DNA of 58,060 nucleotides from Devosia sp. (GCA_030680995.1 JAUXUM010000227.1:1-58060); one strand, 5' to 3'; shown: positions 16,428 to 25,213, numbered from the stretch's first letter. Made by a program: numbers and translations. Notes: generated from the letters alone by a model not told the origin.

Positions 16428-17952
16428 AGACGGCCTCTTCGAGTTCATGCAAGGTCGTCCGGCGCGGATCATACTCGCCGATCATCCGCCCCCCAGCCAT
16501 ATGAAGAATACGGTCGGCGTTGAAATGCACTTCGGACACTTCGTCCGAGATCAGGAGAATTGCGAGGCCCTGGTCGGCCAGTGCGCGGACGATCTTGTAG
16601 ATCCCCGCCCGCGCGCCGACATCGACGCCGACAGTCGGCGAATCGAGGATCAGGACCTTGGGTTCGGTCGCCAGCCATTTGGCCAGGGCGACGCGCTGCT
16701 GGTTGCCGCCGGATAGCGTGGCCACCGCGTCTTCCGGGCGGCCGGTCTTGATCGCCAGATCCACCAGCCATTTGCGGACGAGGTCGCCCTTCTTGCGGCG
16801 CGAGATCAGCCCGTCGGCGCCGGAAATCCTGTCGAGCACCGGAATGACCAGATTGTCGGCGATCGATTGCGGCTGCACCAGCCCCAGGGCCAACCGGTCT
16901 TCGGAGACGTAGGCGATGCCGGCTGCAACGGCATCGCGGTTGGAATTCATCGTCAGGACCTTGCCGTTGAGGCGGATGGTGCCGCGATCCGGCCGTGTCA
17001 TCCCAAACAGCGTGTGACAGAGTTCCGTCCGGCCGGCGCCGATCAGTCCGGTCAGGCCGAGAATCTCGCCGGCGCGGACGACCAGGCTGACATCCTCATA
17101 CTCGCCGCGGCGCGTCAGGTTTTCGATTTCGAGGACCTTGCGGTTCGCGGCGGTATCGCGCGCGCCAACCACCGTGTCGAAGGTCTTGCCAGTCATCAGC
17201 TCGGTCAGGCGCGACTGCGTCATGCCTTGGGTCTGGTAGACGCCGACCAGACGTCCGTCGCGCAGAACCGTTACACGGCTGGAGATTTCCAGCACTTCCG
17301 CCAGTCTGTGGCTGACAAAGACCACCGCCACGCCCGCCGCGGACAAGGTACGCACCACCGCGAGCAGGTGGTCGGTCTCGGCCTGGGTAAGTGAAGCCGT
17401 CGGCTCGTCCATGAAGATCAGCCGCGCATCGCTCACCAAGGCGCGGGCGATTGCCACGACCTGGCGCTGCGCGATGGGCAGCGTGTTGAGCCGGGCCTCC
17501 AGGTCGAGATCGACCCCGAGCTTTGCCAGCGCGGCCCGGGCTGTGTCGCGCATCCCCTTGTGGCTGACAAGGCGCGGCCGGATGCCGAGAAGCGTGTCAA
17601 AGGCGATGTTCTCGGCGACCGTCATTTCCGGGAAGAGTGCAAGGTCCTGCCAGATCACCGCAATGCCGCGACCGCGCGCCGAATTGGGCGTCACCGACGT
17701 TTCGGCCTTGCCGAAATACTCCATCTCGGCGCCCGGCTCCGGCCTGTAGACGCCGGTAATGATCTTGATCAGGGTGCTTTTTCCGCTACCGTTTTCGCCG
17801 GCCAGGCAATGGACCTCCCCGCGCCCGACCTCGAACGACACATCGTCGAGCGCGCGCACGCCGCCAAACACCTTGGAGACATGCCCGAATCGGATTGCCG
17901 GCTCGCTCTTGGCGGCGTCGAACCCGTCATCCTTCTGGATCATCGCACCCAT
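16420..17952 (-). CDS. Sugar ABC transporter ATP-binding protein (RbsA type)
   Basis: A 510-aa double-cassette ATPase of the carbohydrate CUT2 family. The first cassette has Walker A GENGSGKSTLI, signature-region IAQRQVVAIARAL and Walker B LIFMDEPTASL. The second has the typical degenerate Walker region LTGLIGAGRTELCHTLFG and the signature LSGGNQQRVALAKWLAT with VLILDSPTVGVDVGA. The organisation matches RbsA, FrcA and XylG. Starts at 17952 or 17943 are equally possible. It lies 21 bp after the SIS gene. Confidence 0.94.
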   Translation of the reverse strand: MGAMIQKDDGFDAAKSEPAIRFGHVSKVFGGVRALDDVSFEVGRGEVHCLAGENGSGKSTLIKIITGVYRPEPGAEMEYFGKAETSVTPNSARGRGIAVIWQDLALFPEMTVAENIAFDTLLGIRPRLVSHKGMRDTARAALAKLGVDLDLEARLNTLPIAQRQVVAIARALVSDARLIFMDEPTASLTQAETDHLLAVVRTLSAAGVAVVFVSHRLAEVLEISSRVTVLRDGRLVGVYQTQGMTQSRLTELMTGKTFDTVVGARDTAANRKVLEIENLTRRGEYEDVSLVVRAGEILGLTGLIGAGRTELCHTLFGMTRPDRGTIRLNGKVLTMNSNRDAVAAGIAYVSEDRLALGLVQPQSIADNLVIPVLDRISGADGLISRRKKGDLVRKWLVDLAIKTGRPEDAVATLSGGNQQRVALAKWLATEPKVLILDSPTVGVDVGARAGIYKIVRALADQGLAILLISDEVSEVHFNADRILHMAGGRMIGEYDPRRTTLHELEEAVYA

Positions 17953-17973
17953 GGCTACAAATCCGTCTTCAGG

Positions 17974-18528
17974 CTATTCAAGATTTGTGTGATTGCCGCG
18001 CATGACCTCCGGATCGATCGCAAGCCAGTCACGCAACTTGAGAACCATGACTTCGAACAGCACGAAGAGAGCGCCTTCGTAAAGAGAACCCATAGGCAGA
18101 ACCGAGCACTTCTCAGCGCCCTGATCATCAGCCATGGTCTGCGCCGGAATGGTCAGCACGAAATCCGCGTAGGCGGCCGCTCGCCCGTTCGGTTGGGCCG
18201 TGAGGACCAAGATCGCGGCCCCCGCCCGCTTGGCGACGTCGAGCAGCGCCAATGCCGTGGAAATCTCGCCCGGCCCAACCGTGACGACGAACAGGTCACC
18301 CTTGCCAACCGGAGGGGTTGTCATGTCGCCTTCCACCGCCACTTTCAGCCCCATATGATAGAGCCGCATGGCAAATCCCATGATCTGCAATCGTTCGCGC
18401 CCGCCGCCAAACACCACGGTGGACTGCGCATTGACAATCATTTCAAGGGCTTTGTCGACATCGGCATCGTTCAGCTTTTCAAATACACCTTCAAGTTCCG
18501 ACAGGGCCGTCTTGTAAAGTGAACTCAT
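17974..18528 (-). CDS. SIS-domain sugar-phosphate isomerase (6-phospho-3-hexuloisomerase-like)
   Basis: A 184-aa single SIS-domain protein. The stretch STVVFGGGRERLQIMGFAMRLYHMGLKVAVEGDMTTPPVGKGDLFVVTVGPGEIST is close to 6-phospho-3-hexuloisomerase (HxlB) and related isomerases. It has the conserved GDLFVV..GPGE phosphosugar-binding region. In this operon it would act on a phosphorylated ketose, which is notable because the operon's kinase is broken. It sits between the binding-protein gene and the ATPase gene. Confidence 0.82.
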   Translation of the reverse strand: MSSLYKTALSELEGVFEKLNDADVDKALEMIVNAQSTVVFGGGRERLQIMGFAMRLYHMGLKVAVEGDMTTPPVGKGDLFVVTVGPGEISTALALLDVAKRAGAAILVLTAQPNGRAAAYADFVLTIPAQTMADDQGAEKCSVLPMGSLYEGALFVLFEVMVLKLRDWLAIDPEVMRGNHTNLE

Positions 18529-18606
18529 TGTTTGTCATCCCGTGGCTCAAGGGTGGTCTGGCTCCGCGAACCGGCTGGACGGATCGTGGAGGAGGGCGGT
18601 CAAGTG

Positions 18607-18632
18607 CGGGGCTGCCGGCTTCGGCAGCCCCG
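18607..18632 (-). terminator. intercistronic stem-loop after the binding-protein gene
   Basis: A ten-base-pair perfect stem (18607-18616 with 18623-18632) encloses a six-base loop in the gap between the binding-protein gene and the SIS gene. There is no T-run, so it probably acts as a partial terminator or as a 3' stabiliser that keeps binding-protein mRNA in excess, a common arrangement in ABC operons. Confidence 0.6.
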
Positions 18633-18653
18633 TCGGGAGGGGGAGTGCTGGCC

Positions 18654-19649
18654 TTACAGGCCCAGGTCCGCCAGCGAATCCACGGTCTCGGCGTTGATCG
18701 CGATCAGGTTGTCGGTGATGATGTCGCGGCCGGCTGCGTCGGGCTTGACCACGCCCAGTCCTTCGATCTCGGTGCCGTCCTTGATCTCGACGCCATCGAC
18801 AAGCAGCTTGCCCATGGTCACAAAGACGCGCCCGGCTTCGGCGGGATTCCACATGAAGCCGCCGCTGATCGCGCCCGACTTCACAAGCTTCTGGCCCTGG
18901 CCCGGCGAGAACGGTCCGAGCACGTGCACCTGACCGATCAGGCGGCGCTCCTCGATTGCGCGGCCGGCGCCGATCGGTCCCTGGCTTCCAAAGGCCAGAA
19001 AACCCTTCAGATCCGGGTTTGCGGCCATCAGGTCGAGGGCGGTCTTTCGGCTGTCGTCAACGCTTTCGGCAACGCCATAGCGCTCGCCGATCAGCGTCAT
19101 CCCGGGATAGTTGGCGCCCAGGTAGGCGATCGCTGCGTCCGCCCAGGCATTGTGTAGCGGAACCGTCAATGAACCTACGAAGACGGCATACTCACCCTTG
19201 CCGCCCATTTTCTGGGCCAGGAGTTCAGCATGGGTTTCGCCGAAGCCTTTGACCGAAGCAAGTTCGAAGTCCCAGTCCACGTTGTTCAGGCCCGGGCCTT
19301 CGTGGGCGACAACCTTGATGCCGGCCGCCCGGGCCTTTTCCAGCACCGGTTCAAGAGCCTTCTCGTCGTTCGGAACAACGCCGATGACATTAACGCCTTT
19401 AGCGATCAGGTCCTCGATGGCACGGACCTGCAGCGCCGGGTCGGCGCTGGTGGGGCCGATCATCGTTGCATCCACGCCGAGCTTCTCGCCCTGTTCCTTG
19501 ATGCCCATTTCCATGGCGTTGAACCATGGAATTCCGCCGATCTTCACAACGATACCCATTGTCGGTTTCGTCTGCGCGTGCACCCCCGGAATTGCGGCGG
19601 CCAGCGCAATTGCGGTTCCCATCGCCAGCAGAATTTGACGTCTCAGCAT
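18654..19649 (-). CDS. Periplasmic sugar-binding protein (RbsB type)
   Basis: A 331-aa binding protein of the periplasmic-binding family 4 (ribose/galactose/autoinducer-2-like). The N-terminus is a signal peptide ending VHA-QTKPTMG. The mature part begins GIVVKIGGIPWFNAMEMGIKEQGEKLGVDATMIGP, typical of the family. ATG 19649 follows a strong GGGAGGA ribosome-binding site. It is the first gene of the sugar operon and diverges from the LacI gene across two operator-like palindromes. The ligand is probably a ketose or related sugar. Confidence 0.93.
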   Translation of the reverse strand: MLRRQILLAMGTAIALAAAIPGVHAQTKPTMGIVVKIGGIPWFNAMEMGIKEQGEKLGVDATMIGPTSADPALQVRAIEDLIAKGVNVIGVVPNDEKALEPVLEKARAAGIKVVAHEGPGLNNVDWDFELASVKGFGETHAELLAQKMGGKGEYAVFVGSLTVPLHNAWADAAIAYLGANYPGMTLIGERYGVAESVDDSRKTALDLMAANPDLKGFLAFGSQGPIGAGRAIEERRLIGQVHVLGPFSPGQGQKLVKSGAISGGFMWNPAEAGRVFVTMGKLLVDGVEIKDGTEIEGLGVVKPDAAGRDIITDNLIAINAETVDSLADLGL

Positions 19650-19698
19650 GATAGTCCTCCCATTTCCTCTTTGCCTCTCAGGAGAGGTCAAAGCATGT

Positions 19699-19716
19699 TG
19701 CACAATCGATAGTGCA
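19699..19716. promoter_or_regulatory. LacI-type operator candidate 1
   Basis: The 18-bp sequence TGCACAATCGATAGTGCA has inverted TGCAC/GTGCA ends around a central ATCGAT. It lies 50 bp upstream of the binding-protein start. A related site occurs 87 bp away in the same intergenic region. Confidence 0.75.
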
Positions 19717-19785
19717 CATTGTTTATCGCGTATCCCGAGCGCGGGTTTATCCGAGAACGGAGATCCTGTTCGAAATTTCCCTATA

Positions 19786-19803
19786 TGCACAATCGATGTA
19801 GCA
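19786..19803. promoter_or_regulatory. LacI-type operator candidate 2
   Basis: The 18-bp sequence TGCACAATCGATGTAGCA shares its first 12 bases with candidate 1 and has the same length and centre. It lies 70 bp before the LacI gene. Two spaced sites suggest looping or control of both divergent promoters. Confidence 0.7.
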
Positions 19804-19872
19804 AATCTGCGCATTTATTGATAACTGTGTCAAGAGTGTTCCACACCAACGCGGCACAAGGCTATCAACCGG

Positions 19873-20925
19873 ATGGACGAGCCACCTCGGAAGTCAACGA
19901 TTTACGACATCGCCAAGCTGACCGGTGCTTCGCCTTCCACCGTCAGCGCCGCGCTCAACGGCACATGGCGAAAGCGGAGGATCAAGGAAACTACTGCGCT
20001 TGAAGTTCAGCGGCTTGCGGCAGAATTGGGATACACTACAAACATGCAGGCCCGCGGGCTGAGGCAGGCTCGTTCAGGCCTGATCGGCATGATCCTTCCG
20101 GCGCACTTCAACAGGTTCTTCTCCTCGCTTTCTCAAATCTTTGAAGCTCACGCCCGAGCGCGCGGGCTTTGTCCGGTCGTCGTCAGTACTCTGCGCGACC
20201 CCAAGGAGGAACGCCTCACGGTCGAGACGCTGATCTCCTATGCCATCGATGCTGTGTTCATCGTCGGCGCCACCACGCCCGATGACCTGAGCGACATCTG
20301 CAGGGCGGTCAATCTCAGGCATGTCAACATCGACCTCCCCGGCACCAAGGCGCCGTCGGTGGTGAGCGACAACTACGGTGGAGCCGAGAAGCTCACGCGG
20401 GAAATTCTCAGGCGTATGCCGCGTGGTCTGGGTGGGCTTCGCGACAAAGTCTACTTCATCGGCGGTGCGAGTTGGGACCACGCCACTTCGGAGCGTATAC
20501 GGGCTTTCAAGGACGTCATCATCGAGCAATTCGGGGAAATCTCGGACGAACAGATCTATGCAAACAGCTACGATCCGGATGCTTCAACCGTGGACGCACG
20601 CAAGCTCTGCGAGAGGATCGGCGGTCTGCCGGCAGGGCTCTTCGTCAACTCGACCTTCGCCTTCGAGGGTGTCCTGAAGTACTTTTCGACGCAGCCGGCC
20701 GAGACCTTCAATGAGATGATTGTCGGCTGCTACGACTATGATCCATTCGCCTCGTTCATGCACTTTCCCGTCATTCTGATGCGCCAGAATGTCGAAGAGC
20801 TGATCGCCCAGGCCTTCCGCCTCCTCGACGAGGACATAACCGATCCGCGCGTGATCAAGATCGAACCTGAACTCGTCTATCCGCGGAGCGTCGTCAGCAG
20901 CCCGCTGGAGACCTTGAAGCGCTAA
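19873..20925 (+). CDS. LacI-family transcriptional regulator
   Basis: A 350-aa LacI/GalR regulator. The DNA-binding helix-turn-helix is STIYDIAKLTGASPSTVSAALNGTWRKRRIKETT with the hinge helix LGYTTNMQARGLRQ, followed by a periplasmic-binding-protein-like effector domain (SGLIGMILPAHFNRFFSSL). It is transcribed away from the sugar ABC operon and very likely represses it through the two palindromes between them. Its effector is probably the imported sugar or a phosphorylated derivative. Confidence 0.93.
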   Translation: MDEPPRKSTIYDIAKLTGASPSTVSAALNGTWRKRRIKETTALEVQRLAAELGYTTNMQARGLRQARSGLIGMILPAHFNRFFSSLSQIFEAHARARGLCPVVVSTLRDPKEERLTVETLISYAIDAVFIVGATTPDDLSDICRAVNLRHVNIDLPGTKAPSVVSDNYGGAEKLTREILRRMPRGLGGLRDKVYFIGGASWDHATSERIRAFKDVIIEQFGEISDEQIYANSYDPDASTVDARKLCERIGGLPAGLFVNSTFAFEGVLKYFSTQPAETFNEMIVGCYDYDPFASFMHFPVILMRQNVEELIAQAFRLLDEDITDPRVIKIEPELVYPRSVVSSPLETLKR

Positions 20926-21227
20926 ACGCGGTGCGATCGCAAAACTGAACTTGCCCCGGAAACTGCAGAGAGCACTTTCGAATGCCTGCAATGGGCCAGG
21001 AAGCGACCATTCCAGCCCATTCGCAAGCAGGACGCTGTCGGTGATCCTTCACTTGCCCCGATGACCGCTTCCGATAGGCCCTGACGGAGCCTACCGAGAT
21101 CGCTTCGTTGATGAGCGCGACGGCGGCAGGCGATTCCGACCGCCCGCGCCACGAGCGCTGGCCTTGCGATGGCTCGCCGCAAATTGCATGACTCCCACGT
21201 GGCCGCCCGAGCTTTCGTCGGAGCAAC
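20926..21227. other. intergenic stretch without recognisable gene
   Basis: About 300 bp between convergent genes. Reading frames exist on the minus strand but none shows similarity I recognise, a good start site or typical composition. No clear terminator hairpin with a T-run was seen. Confidence 0.6.
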
Positions 21228-21836
21228 TCAGACGACCGGCGGCACCAGCGGATAGCGGTCACGATACTCGCGCGCCTGCTCCGCGGTCAGTTCCGCGATG
21301 TCCTGCTCAAATTCCACCCACCCCTGCCGCTCATAGGCGCGGCGGAGATCCTCGATGTCGATGCCGTTCGACTGGCGCAGGATCGCAAGCGCGATGTCGG
21401 CGCGGTCATCGGGGACGCGCGCGGTCACCAGGGCGCCGCCGCGGCGCAGGCCCTCGGCATAGACGTGAGCGTCCGATTCGGGCACGCCGGCACTGGTCAA
21501 GAGGCCGATAATGCCGCCGGTCGCCGCACCCAGGCCTGCACCCGCAACTGCGCCGACCGCCGTCGCGACGAGCCAGCCGCCGGCCAGGACCGGGCCCAGA
21601 CCAGGCATGGCCAGAATGCCCAGCCCCGCCAGCAAGCCGCCGGCGCCACCCAGCGCCGCACCCACTTCGGCCCCGGCGGTGGCGTCTTTGCCCACCACGT
21701 CTTCGTCCTGGCCGACGTCTTCGGGGCTATCGGCGATGAGGCTGACATCGGCACTCGTGATGCCTGCATCCTTGAGTGCGTTCACAGCTTCGAGGGCATG
21801 CTGATAAGTGTCGAAAAGTCCCGTGACGGTCTTCAT
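21228..21836 (-). CDS. General stress protein with glycine-zipper core
   Basis: A 202-aa protein. The N-terminus (MKTVTGLFDTYQHALEAVNALKDAGITSADVSLIAD) is the heavy-metal-like alpha/beta fold of the general-stress-protein 17M type. The middle is very rich in Gly and Ala (GAALGGAGGLLAGLGILAMPGLGPVLAGGWLVATAVGAVAGAGLGAATGGIIG), a glycine-zipper-like membrane-associating segment. The C-terminus repeats the alpha/beta motif (HVYAEGLRRGGALVTARVPDDRADIALAIL). ATG 21836 follows AAGGAG. Such proteins are usually stress-induced; the molecular role is not known. Confidence 0.8.
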   Translation of the reverse strand: MKTVTGLFDTYQHALEAVNALKDAGITSADVSLIADSPEDVGQDEDVVGKDATAGAEVGAALGGAGGLLAGLGILAMPGLGPVLAGGWLVATAVGAVAGAGLGAATGGIIGLLTSAGVPESDAHVYAEGLRRGGALVTARVPDDRADIALAILRQSNGIDIEDLRRAYERQGWVEFEQDIAELTAEQAREYRDRYPLVPPVV

Positions 21837-22021
21837 CTGCCAATCTCCTTGCGGGCGGAGCCATTGCGATCTGCACGGCGGCTCGGCGCGAGAAAAACGG
21901 ACGAGAAAGGGCAAGCGTTCCGCGACCGATCAGGCGCCCATGACCATCCGTACCACAAAACCGCTCCCATGCCGGCCGCCGATGGCGACGCGGGAGGCGC
22001 CGGGTCGAAGGGCGGGATATG

Positions 22022-22138
22022 GTCGCGCAGCGCGGTATGCACCAGCACGGCGTCGCCGCGCTCAAGACCCAGCGCTTCGAGATCGGCGCGCAGGCTGCGC
22101 CGCGTGTGGAAGCGGCTCAACTCAGCGGGCATGGGCAA
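22022..22138 (-). pseudogene. N-terminal stump of an AAC(3)-like acetyltransferase
   Basis: The first 38 residues of a 101-codon frame (ending at 21833) read FHTRRSLRADLEALGLERGDAVLVHTALR, matching the N-terminal LGLxxGDxVLVHxSLR segment of the aminoglycoside 3-N-acetyltransferase/YokD family. After that the sequence is unrelated low-complexity Pro/Ala and runs into the neighbouring gene's leader. More than 200 residues of a normal enzyme are missing, so this is a stump with no activity. It also overlaps the end of the HxlR gene by 17 bases. Confidence 0.65.
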
Positions 22139-22547
22139 TGCGACGCGCCGGTTCCTCGTGAGTGGTGGCCTGGCGCGCGTCGTAAATCGAGCGTGCCTCG
22201 ATCACCGATGCGCCGTTTTCCACCGACCAGTCCCAGAGCGCGTTGATGGGGCCCTTGAGTGAGCGGCCGAGTTCGGTGAGGCCATACTCAACGCGGGGCG
22301 GGATTTCGGGGTAGATGGTGCGGGTAACCAGCCCGTCGCGCTCGAGGTTGCGCAAGGTGAGGGTCAGCATGCGCTGCGATACGCCGTTGACCTGCCGCTT
22401 CAATTCGTTGAAGCGCAGCGTGCCGCTGCGGGCCAGCATGCCCACCACCATGACGGTCCATTTGTCGCCGATGCGGTTTAGAATGTCGGTCATCGCCATG
22501 CAGGTCGAATGCTCTATCTTCTGCTTGGAGGACGCGGGTGATGTCAT
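22122..22547 (-). CDS. HxlR-family transcriptional regulator
   Basis: A 141-aa regulator of the HxlR/YybR type. It has the family's winged helix: CMAMTDILNRIGDKWTVMVVGMLARSGTLRFNELKRQVNGVSQRMLTLTLRNLERDGLVTRTIYPEIPPRVEYGLTELG. A Cys close to the N-terminus (HSTC) is often redox-sensing in this family. The target may be the adjacent DJ-1-like gene, now truncated. HxlR regulators often control nearby oxidoreductases or aldehyde-stress genes. Confidence 0.92.
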   Translation of the reverse strand: MTSPASSKQKIEHSTCMAMTDILNRIGDKWTVMVVGMLARSGTLRFNELKRQVNGVSQRMLTLTLRNLERDGLVTRTIYPEIPPRVEYGLTELGRSLKGPINALWDWSVENGASVIEARSIYDARQATTHEEPARRIAHAR

Positions 22548-22764
22548 CTCTTCAATCTCCTGGGTACAAATATAGACACAGTTACTTGTTGTGCCTAGGG
22601 GGCGGCCCGTCGTGGTTCGACGAGGCCTCTGGTCCGCGGCCGGAATTGGAACTCAAGGCTTTCGCCAAGGTGCGTCTCGGGGCGGGGGAGAGCTGCTGCG
22701 TCAGGCTCGAACTCGATGCTTTCCGCTCCCCAGGGGACGTTCCAAATAGACCTCAAGCCAAGGC

Positions 22765-23172
22765 CTATCGACCTTCCCGTGCTGCGCGGCATGCATGCCG
22801 ACATAGTACCAGATTCTCGTCGCCGAGCCCGATCGCCCGCATCACTTCGGCCATGAAGCTCACCGGAGCCGTGGCCGGGGCGGTGATCACTTTCTGGCTG
22901 GAAACCGCTTGCGGGACATCCTGGTAGTGTGCCTTGCCCCGGTAGCGGGTGCCGTCGAGGTAGCCTTCGTCGTTGCTGGTGTGGTCGAGATTGTCCAGGA
23001 GCCCCGTCTTGGCCGCGGCGACGGTTGCGTCGCAGATGGCGCCGACGACCTTGCCCTTCTGGTGCGCCGCATTGAGGATTTCGGTGAGGTCGGGCGCTTC
23101 CGTGCCGATCGCATCGTCTGCATGCGGCTGACGAACGACGCACTGCCGGAGTCGCGGCGGACCCTGTTGCAC
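22765..23172 (-). pseudogene. C-terminal half of a DJ-1/PfpI-family protein
   Basis: A 135-codon frame contains APDLTEILNAAHQKGKVVGAICDATVAAAKTGLLDN, HTSNDEGYLDGTRYRGKAHYQDV and VITAPATAPVSFMAEVMRAIG. These are the nucleophile-elbow Cys region and C-terminal half of a DJ-1/PfpI-type glutamine-amidotransferase-like protein. The usual N-terminal half, including the residues forming the substrate pocket and the GG loop, is missing; upstream codons look unrelated. It is therefore an N-terminally truncated relic, though some product could still be made from an internal start. Confidence 0.65.
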
Positions 23173-23316
23173 CGCTGACGGACCGCCAACAACCTCCCCG
23201 ACCTGACGTGAGCTTCAATTCCCTGTCAGTACTTCGCCGCATTCTTGAGGTTGGGATGACGCGCTGCTAAGAGGAGCAGCCGCAGCCATCCTTGCCAGAA
23301 TCGGAGCCGAAACCTC

Positions 23317-24378
23317 GTGCAGCTCGTCCGGCCCCTGCTGATCGTCGTCCTTCTCGTCCTGGCCGGAGTCATGGCGTCGGAAACGCGCGCCAACCCGATG
23401 CTGCTGGTGGATGCGCAGACCGGCGAGGTGCTCTACGAGCAGGAGGCGGGCCAGCCGTGGCATCCGGCATCGCTCACCAAGCTGATGACCGCCTATGTGG
23501 CGTTCGCCGCGGTCGCACAGGGGCGGATCGCGCTCGATACGCCGATCAAGATCTCCCGCAACGCCTGGAACCAGGCGCCGAGCAAATCCGGCCTCGAAGT
23601 CGGGAGCGCCCTCACCATGCAGGACGCGCTCTATGTTCTGGTGGTGAAATCGGCCAACGACATCGCCGTGGCCATCGCCGAGGCGGTGTCGGGGTCGGAG
23701 AAGCAGTTCGTGGCGGAGATGAACCAGATGGCCGCCGCGATGGGGCTAACGTCGACCCACTACGTCAACCCGCACGGGCTGCACGCCCCGGCGCAGGTGA
23801 CTTCTGCCCGCGACCTTGCGGTGCTGGCGCTCTTCATCCGCCGCGACTACCCGCAATACCTGCCGATGTTCGGCACCGAGGCGGTGACGCTGGGCAAGGC
23901 CAGCCTTGAGTCCAACAACGGACTGCTGCAGCATTTCCAGGGCACGACCGGCATGAAGACCGGCTACGTCTGCGCCTCCGGGCTCAACATCGTGGCCACG
24001 GTCGAGCGGCAGGGCCGGTCGCTGCTGGGCGTGGTGCTGGGTGGCTCGTCGGCGCGCGAGCGCAACGAGATGGCCGCCGAATTGTTCCTGCGCGGTCTCT
24101 CCGGCGCGGTAAAGGGCACCGGGCGGAGCGTCGTTGCACTTGCCAATCTAAAGTCCGAGCCGGTCAATATGAAGCCGCTCATCTGCGGCAAGCAGGCCAA
24201 GGAATATGTGGCGCAGCGTCAGGCCGAGTTTCCATTGGGGCTCAAGGGGCAGCCCAGCTACCTCACCGATGTGATCGAGGGCGCTGTGTATCGGGCGACC
24301 GATCTGGGCCGCACCCGCGACGTGCCGCTGCCGCGCCGCCGCCCCTCCCACGCGCCGACGGCGACGGCGTCGAACTAG
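23317..24378 (+). CDS. D-alanyl-D-alanine carboxypeptidase (PBP5/6 type)
   Basis: A 353-aa serine peptidase of peptidase family S11 that trims the terminal D-Ala from peptidoglycan stem peptides in the periplasm. The three penicillin-binding motifs are intact: SxxK as S52-L-T-K55, SxN as S112-A-N114, and KTG at 214-216. The N-terminus is a signal peptide or anchor ending ETRA-NPMLLVD. The C-terminus is a short basic tail, without a long PBP5-like C-terminal beta domain. The start is GTG at 23317. The stop overlaps the convergent TusA-like gene by four bases. Confidence 0.93.
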   Translation: MQLVRPLLIVVLLVLAGVMASETRANPMLLVDAQTGEVLYEQEAGQPWHPASLTKLMTAYVAFAAVAQGRIALDTPIKISRNAWNQAPSKSGLEVGSALTMQDALYVLVVKSANDIAVAIAEAVSGSEKQFVAEMNQMAAAMGLTSTHYVNPHGLHAPAQVTSARDLAVLALFIRRDYPQYLPMFGTEAVTLGKASLESNNGLLQHFQGTTGMKTGYVCASGLNIVATVERQGRSLLGVVLGGSSARERNEMAAELFLRGLSGAVKGTGRSVVALANLKSEPVNMKPLICGKQAKEYVAQRQAEFPLGLKGQPSYLTDVIEGAVYRATDLGRTRDVPLPRRRPSHAPTATASN

Positions 24379-24632
24379 GTTTTCTTGCGGATCGAGAAGC
24401 GCAGCACCTCGCCTTCGGCGGTGACGACGCATTCATGCCCGTGGCGCTGACAGAACAGCGGGATGTCCACCTTCGCCATGGGGTCGGTTGCCAGCGCGAC
24501 CAGTTCGGCGCCGGGCGGCAATCCGCCCATGAGCTTTTCCACCTTGAGCACCGGCAGCGGGCATTTGAGCCCGCGCGCATCGACGAGTGCGGCCGCGTCA
24601 GTTTTCAAGGATGAGAACCCAATAGACGCCAT
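24375..24632 (-). CDS. TusA-family sulfurtransferase-like protein
   Basis: An 85-aa protein with the TusA fold: LVDARGLKCPLPVLKVEKLMGGLPPGAELVALATDPMAKVDIPLFCQRHGHECV. The CPxP-like motif CPLP carries the persulfide-accepting Cys. It may shuttle sulfur for tRNA thiolation or other sulfur transfers; members with this context are not all proven sulfurtransferases. ATG 24632 overlaps the end of the CAP-domain gene; a TTG at 24608 is an alternative that would give about 77 residues. Neither start has a strong ribosome-binding site, so translational coupling is likely. Confidence 0.85.
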   Translation of the reverse strand: MASIGFSSLKTDAAALVDARGLKCPLPVLKVEKLMGGLPPGAELVALATDPMAKVDIPLFCQRHGHECVVTAEGEVLRFSIRKKT

Positions 24633-25074
24633 AGGTCGAGTTGGCATTGTAGGCAACGCCCAGCCCGGCGCGGGTCGCCCCCCTGCCGGTCAGCACCTGT
24701 GCGTCGGCGGGCGAATTCCGCCAGCCCGAGAAGGTCTCGGCAAAGGTGGCGTAGCCGGCGCTGACCCGCATGGCCACGGCGCCGTCGGGCCGCCGTGGCG
24801 CCGTTCCCGAACTCGCATAGTCCGCGGCGAGTCGCTGTGCGGCGGCGTCGAGGCCGGCATCGGCCGCCAGCGCGGTCGAACCAACCGAACTGCGATAGTG
24901 GTTGACGATGCCCAGCGCCTCGGCGCGGTTGAGGCTCGCCCCCGGCTGATCCATGCGTGCGACAAGCCCCGCCGACAATCCGCCGCCTCCGCCCGCCGAG
25001 CAGCCTGAGAGGAGAATCGCGGCAAAGGCGGCAATGGCGAGGCGCGGCAGCGCCGCCCGGGTCGATTTGTTCAT
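24598..25074 (-). CDS. CAP-domain (SCP/PR-1) lipoprotein
   Basis: A 158-aa protein with a lipobox (LLSGC, lipidated Cys at 25) and a CAP/SCP domain: NRAEALGIVNHYRSSVGSTALAADAGLDAAAQRLAADYA, then MRVSAGYATFAETFSGWRNSPADAQVLTGRGATRAGLGVAYNANSTYGVYWVLILE. The family has no single biochemical function; several members bind lipids or polysaccharides. It is exposed at the periplasmic face, probably of the outer membrane. The stop overlaps the downstream TusA-like gene. Confidence 0.88.
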   Translation of the reverse strand: MNKSTRAALPRLAIAAFAAILLSGCSAGGGGGLSAGLVARMDQPGASLNRAEALGIVNHYRSSVGSTALAADAGLDAAAQRLAADYASSGTAPRRPDGAVAMRVSAGYATFAETFSGWRNSPADAQVLTGRGATRAGLGVAYNANSTYGVYWVLILEN

Positions 25075-25109
25075 CGGTGGAGCGATCCTTGGCCGGCTGT
25101 AAGGGAGGG

Positions 25110-25186
25110 TGGCGATCCCGGCGCGATTCGAACGCGCGACCCCAGGATTAGGAATCCTGTGCTCTATCCTGCTGAGCTACGGGATC
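25110..25186 (-). tRNA. tRNA-Arg (anticodon CCT)
   Basis: The minus strand gives a full cloverleaf: acceptor GATCCCG pairing CGGGATC, D-arm starting TAGCTCAG, anticodon stem CAGGA/TCCTG with loop TTCCTAA (anticodon CCT), T-arm with GTTCGAATC, discriminator G, and an encoded CCA (bases 25110-25112). Confidence 0.96.
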
Positions 25187-25213
25187 GGTGCGGCGCAACT
25201 TACTGAGATCGCC

